From: Streptomyces sp. DH12
Lineage (GTDB): Bacteria; Actinomycetota; Actinomycetes; Streptomycetales; Streptomycetaceae
DNA length: 64,000 nucleotides
Direction of reading: 5' to 3'
NCBI RefSeq assembly: GCF_020873895.1
Contig: NZ_JAHWGT010000006.1
Span: 124,001-188,000 of the forward strand
Shown piece by piece: positions 16,744 through 28,200 of the stretch (positions are counted from its first letter, which is position 1; the number at the start of each line of letters is the position of its first letter). A program made the translations under genes and the position numbers. The notes beneath the pieces were generated by a model, which was given only the letters and a program-made list of their open reading frames with translations, ran no database searches and was not told where the DNA came from.

Positions 16744-18120
16744 TCAGCGGACGGAGGTGTCGAACACGTCGTCGCGGGTGGCGGCCAGGGCAACCTCCAA
16801 CGCGCCCCGCAGCACCGGGTCCTCCCGCACACCGCCGAGGACCAGCTGCGGCCGGGCGGCGGACAGTTCCCCGAGCTCCGCCCGGACCCGCTCGCACAGC
16901 GCCTCACCGCCCGCGACGGCCACGTCGCCGGAGAGCACGACCAGCTCCGGATCGAGGACGGCGACGAGCGCGGCGAGCCCGGTGGCCAGCCCGGTGGCGT
17001 AGACGTCGAGCAGCCGCGCGTACGCCCCACCGGCCGCGGCCGCCACCCCGTCGGCCCGGGCCGCCGCCCCACCGGCCGAGGCCCCGCCCACGGCGCCCCC
17101 GCCGACCGCGCTTCCGCGCTCCGCGCCCCCGCCCTCCACGCCTGCGGCTCCCGTACCCCCGGCCACCGCACCGCCCCCGTCCCCGCCCGCCCCGGCCACG
17201 GCCGCGGCGGCCCGCTCCAGCAGCCGTACGGCGACCTCCGGGTAAGGCCCGGACGGCACGTCGAGGCCCAGCTCGCGGGCGAGCCGGGGGAGCACCTGGC
17301 CGCCGGCGAGCTCCTGGAAGCCCCCGCTGCCGGCCTTGGCGACGTTCCGCACCAGCGGCGCGCCCGGCACCGGCATGAACCCGACCTCGCCGGCGCCGCC
17401 GGTGTACCCGCGGTGCAGCCGCCCGCCCAGCACGAGGGCCGCGCCGAGCCCCTCCTCGCTCCACAGCAGGACGAAGTCCCCGTGCCCGGCGGCGGCGCCG
17501 AGCCGCTGCTCGGCGACGGCCACGAGGTTGACGTCGTTCTCGTACTCGACCGGCGCGGGCAGCGCGGCGGCCAGCTCCTCCAGCAGGTTCGGCCCGTGCC
17601 ACCCGGGCAGGTGCGAGGCGTACCGCAGCCGACCGGTCGACGGGTCGAACGCGCCGGGCGTGCCGATCACCAGCCGGTGCAGGTCGCCGCGGGCCAGCCC
17701 GGCCGCCTTCACCGCGCCGTCCAGCGCCTCGGTCACCTGCCGCACCGCCCCGGGCCCGCCCCGCCGGGGGGTGCGCAGCTCGAACTCCCCGACCACCGCC
17801 CCGGTCACGTCGGCGACGGCCGCCCGCACGCGCCGCGGGTTCACGTCGAGCCCGGCGGCGTACGCGGCGCGCGGGTTCACCCCGTACAGCTGCGCGTTGG
17901 GCCCGGGGCGCCCCTCGCTCGTCCCGGTCGCGACGACCAGCCCCGCCGCCTCCAGCCGCGCGAGCAGCTGCGACGCGGTCGGCTTGGACAACCCGGTCAA
18001 CCGCCCGATCCGCGCCCGCGACAACGGCCCGTGCTCCACCAGCAGATCGAGCGCCGCCCGATCGTTCATCGCCCGCAACACCCGGGGGGTGCCGGGGACA
18101 CCGGGAGTGCTTCCGGTCAC
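16744..18120 (-). CDS. csnR: ROK-family transcriptional repressor (CsnR)
   Basis: 458 residues from the GTG at 18120. An N-terminal winged helix-turn-helix (LSRARIGRLTGLSKPTASQL, residues about 33-52) precedes a ROK sugar-sensing domain (VIGTPGAFDP, YENDVNLVAVAE, GGAGEVGFMP). A Gly/Ala-rich insertion of about 60 residues near 300-370 is unusual and probably a surface loop. The GTG is preferred over the ATG at 18069 because STPGVPGTPRVLRAMND is conserved in streptomycete ROK regulators as I recall them. It lies 30 bp upstream of csnE in the same direction. CsnR represses chitosanase and csn genes and releases on glucosamine oligomers; autoregulation through the nearby box is expected. Confidence 0.9.
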   Translation of the reverse strand: MTGSTPGVPGTPRVLRAMNDRAALDLLVEHGPLSRARIGRLTGLSKPTASQLLARLEAAGLVVATGTSEGRPGPNAQLYGVNPRAAYAAGLDVNPRRVRAAVADVTGAVVGEFELRTPRRGGPGAVRQVTEALDGAVKAAGLARGDLHRLVIGTPGAFDPSTGRLRYASHLPGWHGPNLLEELAAALPAPVEYENDVNLVAVAEQRLGAAAGHGDFVLLWSEEGLGAALVLGGRLHRGYTGGAGEVGFMPVPGAPLVRNVAKAGSGGFQELAGGQVLPRLARELGLDVPSGPYPEVAVRLLERAAAAVAGAGGDGGGAVAGGTGAAGVEGGGAERGSAVGGGAVGGASAGGAAARADGVAAAAGGAYARLLDVYATGLATGLAALVAVLDPELVVLSGDVAVAGGEALCERVRAELGELSAARPQLVLGGVREDPVLRGALEVALAATRDDVFDTSVR

Positions 18121-18171
18121 GGGAAGCGCACCTGCCTTCGGCCGCGGCCGGGAGCGACCCCAGCCACTGTT

Positions 18172-18184
18172 AGGAAAGTTTACT
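18172..18184 (-). promoter_or_regulatory. CsnR-box palindrome upstream of csnR
   Basis: AGGAAAGTTTACT is one base away from the palindrome AGGAAA-G-TTTCCT known as the CsnR operator in actinomycetes. It stands about 52 bp before the csnR start and is flanked by A/T-richer DNA (TAACAG and CTGTTA around it), where the promoter is likely. Confidence 0.75.
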
Positions 18185-18341
18185 GTTACCGGCTGTCGAA
18201 CGTAGGGGGCAGCGGAGGCGCCGTCAATCCCCGCGTCGCGGAGTCCTTCGTTCCTCCGGCCCTTTCGCGAAAAAGGATGAACTGCGGAAATTGGTGGGGG
18301 GTCAGCTTCCTGCAAAGAGGTGTGACGCGCCCGATAACGCG

Positions 18342-18371
18342 TTGCTTTTGCGGCGCGCGGCTCCGTAGCGT
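18342..18371 (+). promoter_or_regulatory. Candidate promoter for the LamG gene
   Basis: TTGCTT and TAGCGT separated by 18 bases, about 70 bp upstream of the ATG at 18443. The -10 matches the streptomycete TAnnnT pattern; assignment is by pattern only. Confidence 0.35.
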
Positions 18372-18442
18372 CATCCGGCGACCTCATTGGGTCATTTGTT
18401 CGATAGTGGGGGTCTGGGGAGACCCCGGGGGGTGACACAGTC

Positions 18443-21400
18443 ATGCCTGGACACAGGCGGAGACTGGGCAGCCGCGGCATCGCCGCGGCATTGGGCCTGG
18501 TCATGGTGGGTACGGCAGGCACGTACGCGTGGCCGGCGCAGGAGGCCGTAGCCGCGGTCAGACCCGCGGACGGACGGACAGCGCTCACGGCCGAGGCGGC
18601 GACCGTCCGGGCCGCCGCGTCCGGCGAGCCGGTCGAGGTGGTCGCGGAGCGCACCGAGTACGCGCAGACGATGGCGAACCCGGACGGCACGTTCACCCTG
18701 ACCCAGTCGACGACGCCGCAGCGCGTCCGCGCGGAGGACGGTTCCTGGAGCGGCGTCGACGTGACGTTGGAGCGCCGACCGGACGGCACGGTCGGCCCGA
18801 AGGCGGCAGTCGCCGATGTGGCGTTCTCCGGAGGCGGCGACAAGGACCTGATCCGCCTGGGCGGCGGACGGAGCGGCTCGGTCACCCTCGGCTGGCAGCG
18901 GACCCTGCCCGCGCCCCGGCTCGACGGTCCGACCGCCACCTACCCGGAGGTGTTCCCGGGGACCGACCTCCAGCTGACGGCGACGGCCGAGGGGTACCGC
19001 GAGGTGCTCGTCGTCAAGACGCCCCAGGCCGCGGCAGACGCGGAGCTGCAGGAGATCAGGCTGACCGTGTCGGGTGACGGCCTGGCCGTCGCGCCGGGCG
19101 CCGGCGGGGGCGTGCGAGCCGTCGACGAGGACGGCAACACCGTCTTCGCCGGTCCCGCCGGACAGATGTGGGACTCGGCCGGCGGGGCGTCCGCGAAGGG
19201 CCCCCAGCCGCAGTCGCTGACGGCCGCCGCGCCGCCCGCGCCCTCCGCGGCGGCGGAGTCGGCCCACCCCACCCCCGGTGACGCGAGCGCGGTCCTGCCG
19301 GTGACGGTCGAGCCGTCCGCTGTGACGGTGAAGCCCGACCTGGGCCTGCTGCGCGGGGAGAAGACCGTCTTCCCCGTCTACATCGACCCTCCGATGGGCC
19401 TGGCCCTCGGTGAGCGCACGGTGCTGTCGTCGGACGGCGACCGCTTCTACGACTTCGACGGCGACTACGGCGTCGGCAACTGCAGCCGGCTGGGCCCGTG
19501 GTACTGCGACAAGTACCACACCAACCGGATGTACTTCGAGTTCGCCCCGACCAACCTCGCGGGCAAGCACGTGGTCGACGCGGTGTTCCGCGCCTACGAG
19601 ACGTGGTCGTTCTCCTGCACGCCGCAGGACGTGGACCTGTGGCGGACCAACAACATCTCCGAGGGCAGCTCCTGGCCCGGCCCGGCGCAGCTCGACCTCA
19701 TGGGCGACCGCGACGTGTCGGCGGGCCGCGGCACCGCGTGCTCCCCGGAGCAGCCGGACTCGTGGATCGAGTTCCACGACAACCCCGCGGAACCGGACGA
19801 GAACCTCACCTCCACCGTGCGGGCCTTCGCGGACGGCAAGTTCCCGCGGCTGACGCTGATGCTGCGCGCCAAGGACGAGAACAACCCGGACGCCTGGAAG
19901 CGGTTCGACGACAACGCCCAGCTGCAGATCAACTACGTGCCCAAGCCGGGCCTGCCGTCCCCGTACGGCGTCGTCCCCGGCAACGGCACCATGCGGTACT
20001 GCAACCCGCACATCGGCGACCCCCTGATCGTCACCGACTCCACCCCCCGCGTCCAGGCGGGCGCCCAGACCCAGGTGCAGCCGGCGTCCAACGGCTTCAA
20101 GGGCTCCCTGCGCGCCTACTTCGACGCCGAGCGCTACGACCCCGGCACGGGCAAGTGGATCCACACCTGGGACGCGCTGTCACCCAGCTTCCGGCCGGAC
20201 GGGTACCTGGAGACCGTCGAGATGTCCCACCGCGCCGACCAGATCCTCTACCGGCTGAGGATGCAGACCCGCTCCTACTGGACGCTCGGGGACACCACGT
20301 CCTCCATGTCCTCGGCCTTCACCCCGTGGTGCTACTTCAAGACCGACACCACCGCCCCGAAGCCCCCGCAGATCACCGGCGGCGGTCCCTACGTCCCCTG
20401 CCTCACCAACGACTGCCCCGGTGCCGGCGGACCCGGCCAGGCGGGTCTGTTCACCTTCCGCCCCGACCCTGCGGACGTGAACCCCACGACCGGTGCGACG
20501 GACATCGCCGGCTACCGGTACCGGCTGATCACCCAGACCGGTGCCTCCACGGTCAACGGGGGCAAGCCCCCCGCCCAGCCGGTCACGCCGACGACCGCCG
20601 GGACGCACGTGCTCACGGTGGAGGCCCGGGACGTGCGGGAGCGCTACGGTGCGAAGGCCGAGTACGTCTTCAAGGTCGCACCCGGCCAGGGCGCTGTCGG
20701 ACGCTGGCACTTCGCCGACCGCTCCACGGGCACCACGACGTCCACCACGACCAAGGACACCGCCACCGAGGGCGGCGTCCGCCACGACGCGACCCTGGCG
20801 GGCGGCGCCGGCTGGTCCGAGCGCGCCCGCCGCGGCGCCGGTGACTTCGCGCTGGACCTGAACAGCGGCGACCCGGCCAAGCAGCAGGCGTACGCCGCCA
20901 CGACCGGCCCGGCCGTGAACACCCGGGACTCCTTCACCGTGTCCACCTGGGCGTACCTGACCGACACCACGACCAACCGCGTGGTCCTCTCCGGCTCCGG
21001 CACGCAGGACAGCGCCTTCACGCTGTACTACTCCGCCAACAACAGGAAATGGGCCTTCAACCGCGGTGCCCAGGACCTGGGGACGACGGCCGACATCGTC
21101 TCGCTCGCCGACGCCGTGAGCCCCGCACGGGTGTGGACCCACCTCACCGGGGTCTTCGACACCAAGGGCACCGTCGACAAGACGGACGACACCATCCAGC
21201 TCTACGTCAACGGCCGCCCCCAGGGCCAGCCGGTGAAGCTCGCCGCGACGGCCCCGGCCTATGAGCCGTGGGCGTCGTCCGACGGCCTCCAGATCGGCCG
21301 GACCAAGTCGACCGGCACCTACCAGCAGTACTTCCGCGGCCACATCGACGAGACCACCGTCTGGCAGCGCGCGCTGAACGCGGACGAGGTGCGGCAGGAG

Positions 21401-22165
21401 TCGCAGACGAGGGAGAGCGAGGCGCTGGAGGCACCCGCGACGGAACTCGTCGCCCACTGGAACGCGGAAGGGGCGTCCGGCGGCCAGATCGCCGAGTCCA
21501 GCGGGTACACCCGCGCACCGATGACCCTGTCCACCGGGGGCGCCCAGCTGGTGACGGGCGACGACGGCACGGAACTGCGTCTGGACGGCACCAAGGGGTA
21601 CGCCTCCGCCACCGGCCCGGTGGTCGACGAGACCGGCTCCTTCACGGTGTCCGCGCAGGTACGCCTGGACGGCGCCGCCCTGGCGACGAAACCGGTGGGG
21701 TCCCGCTCCTACGTGGTGGGGCAGCCCACTGCATCGGGCGGGGAGTCGTCGTGGGGAGTGTGGGTGGAGAAGGTCTCCGAAGCGGGTTACCTGTGGCACT
21801 TCGGCCGTACGGCGGTCGACGCGACAGGCAAGGTCCTCCGTACCGCCTCCGTGATGTCCGAATCGGCGGCCGAACTCGACACCTGGGTGCAGGTCACCGG
21901 CGTCTACGACCACGTCGCGGCGAACGAAGGAGGGGCTGACGGCCTTCGCCTCCACCTCAACGCCGCCCGCCAGTACAGCGCAGAGGATTCGGCCTTCCCG
22001 GTCATTGTCCAGGGCACCGGTGCACTGGCGGCCGGCCGTGGTTCCGCGAAGGGCAGTACAGGCCACTACCTGCCCGGCGCCCTCACCGATCTGCGGATCT
22101 GGGCCGGCGCCATGACACAGGAGCAGATCAGCACGAAGGTCCTCGGCGACCCCGGCGACCTCTGA
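18443..22165 (+). CDS. Secreted protein with two LamG jelly-roll domains
   Basis: 1240 residues. A signal peptide (RRRLGSRGIAAALGLVMVGT, cleavage near AVAA at residue 36-38) is followed by a region resembling the DNRLRE/adhesion domain (about 60-600, with paired cysteines as in CSRLGPWYCDKY), a linker with Thr/Pro, and two concanavalin-like LamG domains starting near residues 752 (VGRWHFAD) and 1001 (LVAHWNAEG), each with GSFTVS/DSFTVS and DLRIW/DETTVW signatures. GGGGGGTG precedes the ATG. It sits directly upstream of the large RHS gene but a strong hairpin separates them. LamG domains bind sugars or matrix; no catalytic motif was recognised. A surface adhesion or accessory role for the RHS protein is inferred. 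Confidence 0.88.
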   Translation: MPGHRRRLGSRGIAAALGLVMVGTAGTYAWPAQEAVAAVRPADGRTALTAEAATVRAAASGEPVEVVAERTEYAQTMANPDGTFTLTQSTTPQRVRAEDGSWSGVDVTLERRPDGTVGPKAAVADVAFSGGGDKDLIRLGGGRSGSVTLGWQRTLPAPRLDGPTATYPEVFPGTDLQLTATAEGYREVLVVKTPQAAADAELQEIRLTVSGDGLAVAPGAGGGVRAVDEDGNTVFAGPAGQMWDSAGGASAKGPQPQSLTAAAPPAPSAAAESAHPTPGDASAVLPVTVEPSAVTVKPDLGLLRGEKTVFPVYIDPPMGLALGERTVLSSDGDRFYDFDGDYGVGNCSRLGPWYCDKYHTNRMYFEFAPTNLAGKHVVDAVFRAYETWSFSCTPQDVDLWRTNNISEGSSWPGPAQLDLMGDRDVSAGRGTACSPEQPDSWIEFHDNPAEPDENLTSTVRAFADGKFPRLTLMLRAKDENNPDAWKRFDDNAQLQINYVPKPGLPSPYGVVPGNGTMRYCNPHIGDPLIVTDSTPRVQAGAQTQVQPASNGFKGSLRAYFDAERYDPGTGKWIHTWDALSPSFRPDGYLETVEMSHRADQILYRLRMQTRSYWTLGDTTSSMSSAFTPWCYFKTDTTAPKPPQITGGGPYVPCLTNDCPGAGGPGQAGLFTFRPDPADVNPTTGATDIAGYRYRLITQTGASTVNGGKPPAQPVTPTTAGTHVLTVEARDVRERYGAKAEYVFKVAPGQGAVGRWHFADRSTGTTTSTTTKDTATEGGVRHDATLAGGAGWSERARRGAGDFALDLNSGDPAKQQAYAATTGPAVNTRDSFTVSTWAYLTDTTTNRVVLSGSGTQDSAFTLYYSANNRKWAFNRGAQDLGTTADIVSLADAVSPARVWTHLTGVFDTKGTVDKTDDTIQLYVNGRPQGQPVKLAATAPAYEPWASSDGLQIGRTKSTGTYQQYFRGHIDETTVWQRALNADEVRQESQTRESEALEAPATELVAHWNAEGASGGQIAESSGYTRAPMTLSTGGAQLVTGDDGTELRLDGTKGYASATGPVVDETGSFTVSAQVRLDGAALATKPVGSRSYVVGQPTASGGESSWGVWVEKVSEAGYLWHFGRTAVDATGKVLRTASVMSESAAELDTWVQVTGVYDHVAANEGGADGLRLHLNAARQYSAEDSAFPVIVQGTGALAAGRGSAKGSTGHYLPGALTDLRIWAGAMTQEQISTKVLGDPGDL

Positions 22166-22175
22166 CGGACGCTGT

Positions 22176-22210
22176 TCGGCCGGGGCGGGCGACGGGCCCG
22201 CCCCGGCCGA
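22176..22210 (+). terminator. Hairpin between LamG and RHS genes
   Basis: A perfect 15-bp inverted repeat (TCGGCCGGGGCGGGC) with a 5-base loop starts 11 bp after the LamG stop. No T tract follows, as usual in high-GC actinomycetes. It implies that the RHS gene has its own promoter or depends on read-through. Confidence 0.8.
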
Positions 22211-22282
22211 CATACCCGGCGCTCCCATCCACGACCACGCGAACCCCTTGACCAACGAGACACCGAAAACGGGCATGAGCTG

Positions 22283-25200
22283 ATGAAGAGACACGAACGC
22301 GTCCGCGCCGACGCTCCCGGCGCGAGACGCAGACTGAGATGGCCGCTGCGGCACGTCGCCGCCCTCACCGGCCTCACCCTGATACCGGGCCTCCTGTCGG
22401 CCCCGGCGTGGGCCGACGACGTCGACCCCCTGGGCCGCCCGGAACTCCGGGCTCCGAAGGCGGCCGACGTCTCCCCGTTCACCGCCTCGGTGAACAAGAG
22501 GACGGCCGAGGCCGTGCGCCGCGCCGCCGCAGCGAACGACAGGGCTGCCGAACGGGCCGCTGAGGCCCGCGACGAGGATGTCACCTGGCCGCGCGCCGGC
22601 AAGGCGACCATCAAGCCGCCCCGGAAGGGGACCGCCGAGGCGGCACCCGGCGGCCTCCCCGTCGCCGTCTCAGCGGGCGACGGTCCGGCCAGCACGGCGC
22701 CCGGGGCCGTCACCGTCACCGTCCTGGACCAGAAGCGCGCCGCCGCACTGGGCGTCAAGGGCCTGGTCATGACGGTGACCGGCCCCACCGAAGGCGGTAC
22801 GTCCCGCCTGACCGTCGACTACGCCGCCTTCGCCTCCGCGTACGGCGGCGACTGGGCGGGCCGCCTGCGGTTCGTGCGGTTGCCGGACTGCGCGCTCACC
22901 ACCCCCGCCGGCGCGGCCTGCCGTACCCGCACGGAGCTCCCCTCCGCCAACGACCGGCGCGCGCAGGAGCTGAGCACCGACCTCGCCTTCCGCGCCGCCC
23001 CCGCGCGGGCGGCCCGCGCGGCCACCGCGCCCGCCGCCGCCCAGACGATGGTGCTGGCGCTCGCCGCAGGAACCAAGTCCGGCTCCGGTGACTACAAGGC
23101 GACCCCGCTCGCCGCGTCCTCCACCTGGGAGGCGGGCGGCTCGTCCGGCACGTTCACCTGGTCGTACCCCCTGCGCGTCCCGCCGTCGGCGGCCGGCCCC
23201 AAGCCGGACCTGAGGATCTCGTACGACTCCGGCAGCGTGGACGGCCGCACGGCGTCCACGAACAACCAGGGCACCACGGTCGGCGAGGGCTTCGACCTCA
23301 CGTCGTCCTACGTCGAGCGCAAGTACGGCTCGTGCGACGACGACGGCCAGGACGACAAGAACGACCTCTGCTGGAAGTACGAGAACGCCTCCCTCGTCCT
23401 CAACGGCCACGCCACCGAACTGGTCAAGGACGACACCAGCGGCCAGTGGCGCCTGAAGAACGATGACGCCTCCACCGTCCTGCACCACTCGGGCGACAAG
23501 GGCGCGGACAACGGCGACGACAACCGCGAGTACTGGACCGTCACCACCGGCGACGGCACCAGGTACCACTTCGGCCTCAACAAGCTCCCCGGCGCCACCA
23601 CCCAGGCGACGCAGTCCGTGTGGACCGCCCCCGTCTTCGGCGACGACCCCGGCGAGCCCGGGTACACGCAGAGCGGCAGCTTCTCCGGCCGCGCCGAGAA
23701 GCAGGCGTGGCGCTGGAACCTCGACTACGTCGAGGACACCCACGGCAACGCCATGTCGTACTGGTACGCCGCCGAGCACAACCACTACGACACGCTCGGC
23801 GACGACGACACCGGCACGCCCTACGTCCGCGGCGGCATCCTCAAGGAGATCCGCTACGGCCAGCGCAAGGACACCCTGTTCGCCTCGCCGGCCGCGTCGA
23901 ACCGCGTGCTGTTCGACTACGCGGAGCGCTGCGTCGCCTCCGGCACGGGCTGTGCCTCGCTGACCGAGGACACCCGGGACAACTGGCCCGACGTCCCCTT
24001 CGACGCCGAGTGCAAGGCCGACCTGAAGTGCACGGGCAACACCGGCCCGACCTTCTACACCCGCAAGCGCATGACGGGCGTCACCACCGAGGCGTGGAAC
24101 GCGGCCGGCACCACCCCCGCGTACGCGCCGGTGGACTCCTGGAGCCTGAAGCAGACGTACCTCGACCCGGGTGACACCGGCGACTCCACCGACCAGTCCC
24201 TCTGGCTCTCCGAGATCCGCCACACGGGCCGCAACGGCACCCCGATCACGCTGCCCCCGGTGACGTTCTCGCACGAGTTCCGCGCCAACCGGGTCGACGG
24301 AAACAGCGACGACATCCTGCCGCTGAACAAGCCCCGCCTGTACACGATCACCTCCGAGACCGGAGCGAAGACGATCGTGAACTACCTCCAGGCGGAGTGC
24401 CTCGCCGGCCAGCCCAAGCCGAAGGTCGACACCAACACCCGCCGCTGCTACCCGGTCTACTGGTCGCCCAACGGCGCCGAGGAGCCGACGCTCGACTGGT
24501 TCCAGAAGTACCCGGTCAGCTCGGTGACCACCAGCGACCGCCTCGGCTCCTCCCCGCCCGTCGAGCACACCTACGCGTACGAGGGCGGCGGCGCCTGGCA
24601 CTACAACGACGACCCGATGACGCCGGCGAAGGAGCGCACCTGGTCCCTCTGGCGCGGCTTCGGCAAGGTCACCCACCACACCGGCACCGCCGGCAAGACC
24701 CGGTCCAAGAGCGTCACCGTCTACCTGCGGGGCATGCACGGCGACCGCGTCCTCGGCCCCGACGGCAAGACCCCGGACCCCACGGCCCGCAAGACGGCCA
24801 CGGTGACCGGCGTCGCGGCGCCCGCCCTGACCGACTCCGAGCAGTACGCGGGCTTCACCCGCGAGTCGGTCACCTACAACGGCGACGCGGAGGTGTCCGG
24901 CCAGGTCAACGACCCCTGGTCGAAGCGCACCGCCACGCAGCACAAGTCGTACGCCGACACCGAGGCCCACTTCGTCCGCACGTCGGCCACGCACAGCCGG
25001 ACCCGCATCACCACCAGCGAGCCGGCGCGTGACCGGGTCCGCACGGTCCAGACGCTGTACGACGCCTACGGCATGGCCTACCAGGTCCACGACAAGGGTG
25101 ACAACGCCGTCCCGACCGACGACACCTGCACCCGCACCTGGTACGCCCGCAACAACGCCGTAGGCATCAACAAGCTGGTCAGCCGCACCCGCACCACCGC

Positions 25201-28200
25201 CGGCGAGTGCGTGACCGACGACAAGCTGGACCTGCCCGCCGACTCCGGCCGCCCGGGCGACGTCATCTCGGACACCGCCACGGCCTACGACTCCACCACC
25301 TGGTCGGCGACCCAGTCACCGACCAGGGGCCAGGCGCAGTGGACCGGCCGGGCCAAGGGCTACGGCACCGACGACCAGCCGGTCTGGCAGAAGACGGCGA
25401 CGATGACGTACGACGCCCTCGGCCGCGTACTGACCGCCAAGGACACCAACGACACGGCGACGGCCACCACCGTCTACACCCCGGCCGGCGCCGGCCCGCT
25501 GACCGCCACGAAGGTCACCAACGCGAAGGGCCACACGACCACGACGCTGCTGGACTTCGCCACCGGCGCCGCCACCAAGGTCACGGACACCAACAACAAG
25601 AACACCCACTCCGAGTACGACGCCCTCGGCCGCGTCACGAAGGTGTGGCTGCCGAACCTCGACAAGGCGCTCAACAAGCCGCCGAACCAGACCTACGCCT
25701 ACAGCATCACCAACTCCGGCACGACCCTCCCCTGGGTCTCCACCAGCACCATCAGGGGGGAGGGCGGCCAGTACAACACCACGTACGAGATCTACGACTC
25801 CCTCCTCCGGGCCCGCCAGACCCAAGGACCGTCGCCCTCCGGCGGCCGGGTCATCAACGAGACCGCGTACGACGAGCGGGGCCTCGCCGTCACCACCTCG
25901 ACCGACATCTGGGACGCGAATAACGCCCCGTCCGGCGACCTCGTCGCCACGGACGGCGGACAGGCCCCTTCGCAGACGGACGTCACCTACGACGGCGCGG
26001 GTCGCGCCGTCAAGCAGATCACCAAGCACCACAACGTGCCGCGGTGGACCATCGAGACCGGGTACACCGGCGACACCGTCACCTCGACGGCCCCCACCGG
26101 CGGTCAGGCGACGGCGGTGGTCACCGACGCCCTGGGCCGGACCACCGAACGCCGCGAGTACGCAGGACCGCAGCCCACGGGCTCGGCCACCACCACCACG
26201 TACACCTACCTCCCCGGTGGGCGCACGGGCACGGTCACCGGCCCGGACCAGGCGAAGTGGAGCTACACCTACGACCTGTTCGGCCGCCAGACCAGCGCGA
26301 CCGACCCGGACAAGGGCACCGGCACCACCACCTACAACGAACTCGACCAGGCGATCAGCGCCGCGGACTCCCGCGGCAGGACCCTGGTCACCGAGTACGA
26401 CGTCCTGGGCCGGAAGACCGGCCTCTGGGACGGCACCAAAACCGACCCCGCCAAGCTCGCCGCCTGGACCTACGACGTCCTGGCCAAGGGCCAGCAGGAC
26501 ACCGCCGTCCGCTACGAGAACGGCGTCAACCAGGCGACCAGCAGGGCGTACACCCAGAAGGTCACCGGCTACAACGCCCTCTACCAGCCCACCGGCAGCC
26601 AGCTGGTCCTGCCGGCGAGCGAGCCGCTGGTGGCGGCCGGCGTGCCGCAGACACTGACCTCGTCCACCGGCTACCGCCTCGACGGCCTGACCGGTAGCAC
26701 GACGATGCCCGCCGCGGCCGGCCTCTCGTCGGAGACCGTCACCATCACCCGTGACGAGCTCGGCCTCGAGACGAAGGTGGCCAGTGGAACCGGCTACCTG
26801 CTGGGTGCGGCGTACTCGCCCCTCGGCGACGTACGGCAGCTCACCCTGGGCACCAGCTCGAGCACCGAGACGAAGAAGGCGTACCTCAACTACGACTACG
26901 AGCTCGGCACCCGCCGCCTGACCCGCTCCTACGTCACCGACACGGTGCACGCCTACATGCCGCAGGAGCTCACCTACAAGCAGGACGACGCGGGCAACGT
27001 CACCTCGCTCTTCGACGCCACCACCCAGGGCGGCACCACGAAGGCCGACTACCAGTGCTTCGCCTACGACGGCCACCGCCGCCTGACCGAAGCATGGACG
27101 CCGAAGACGGCCGACTGCGCGACCACCGGACGCACCACGTCGAACATCGACGGGGCGGCCCCGTACTGGCACAGCTACACATACAACGCGGCAGGGCAGC
27201 GCGCCACGGAGACCGAGCACACGGCGACGGGCGACAAGACCACCACCTACGCCTACGGCACCGCGTCCGACCAGCCGCACCCGCTGACCAAGACGACCGG
27301 CGCCCGGAACGCCACCTACACCTACGACAAGTCCGGCAACACCCTCACCCGCCCCGGCACCCAGGCGCAGCAGACCCTGACCTGGAACAGCGAGGGCAAG
27401 CTCGTCGGCACGACCGAGCCGGCGGCCGGCACCAAGCCCGCCCTCGGCACGAGCTACCTGTACGACGCCTCGGGTGAACTGCTCATCCGCCGCGCCACCG
27501 GTGACGGCGACACGATCCTCTACCTCGGCTCCACCGAGATCCGCCTCACCACGAAGGGCAGTAGGAAGACCCTCACGGGCACCCGCTACTACACGGCCGC
27601 CGGCAAGACCATCGCCGTCCGCACCGCGACGGCGGGCGTCACCGGCAGCAAGCTGAGCTACCTGTCGGCCGACCACCACGGCACGGGCACCGTGGCGCTC
27701 GACGCCACGACCATGGCCGTCACCAAGCGCTACACCACCCCCTTCGGCGCCCAGCGAGGCCCGGCCACCCCGGCTTGGCCGGACGACAAGGCGTTCCTCG
27801 GCAAGCCACAGGACAAGACCACGGGCCTGACCCACATCGGCGCCCGCGAGTACGACCCGTCGACGGGCCTGTTCCTCAGCGTCGACCCGCTCCTCCAGCT
27901 CGACATCCACCAGACCCTCAACGGCTACACCTACGGCGCCCAGAACCCGGTGGCCAACTCCGACCCGTCGGGACTCGGTGTTCCTTGCGGCCCGCGCCCC
28001 AACCAGGACGCCTGTCCCCAAAACCCCGGCGGCGGCAAGAGCGGCCAGCCGGACAAGATCCGTGGCGGTGGCGGTGGCGGTGGCGGTGGCGGTGGCCGCA
28101 GTACCGGTGGCACAGCTTCGTCCGGCAGTAGCGGAGCGGTCCAAGGAAGCGCAGGTTGCCTCCCGCCCCTCGTCTGTGGCGGGGGCAGGGGGAACGGTCC

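Larger units (their letters stand above)
18121..18442. other. Divergent intergenic region between csnR and the LamG gene
   Basis: 322 bases without a supported gene. It holds the CsnR box at 18172-18184 and a possible promoter for the plus-strand LamG gene at 18342-18371. The stretch 18240-18420 is clearly less GC-rich than the coding DNA around it. I see no small open frame with a ribosome site. Confidence 0.7.
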
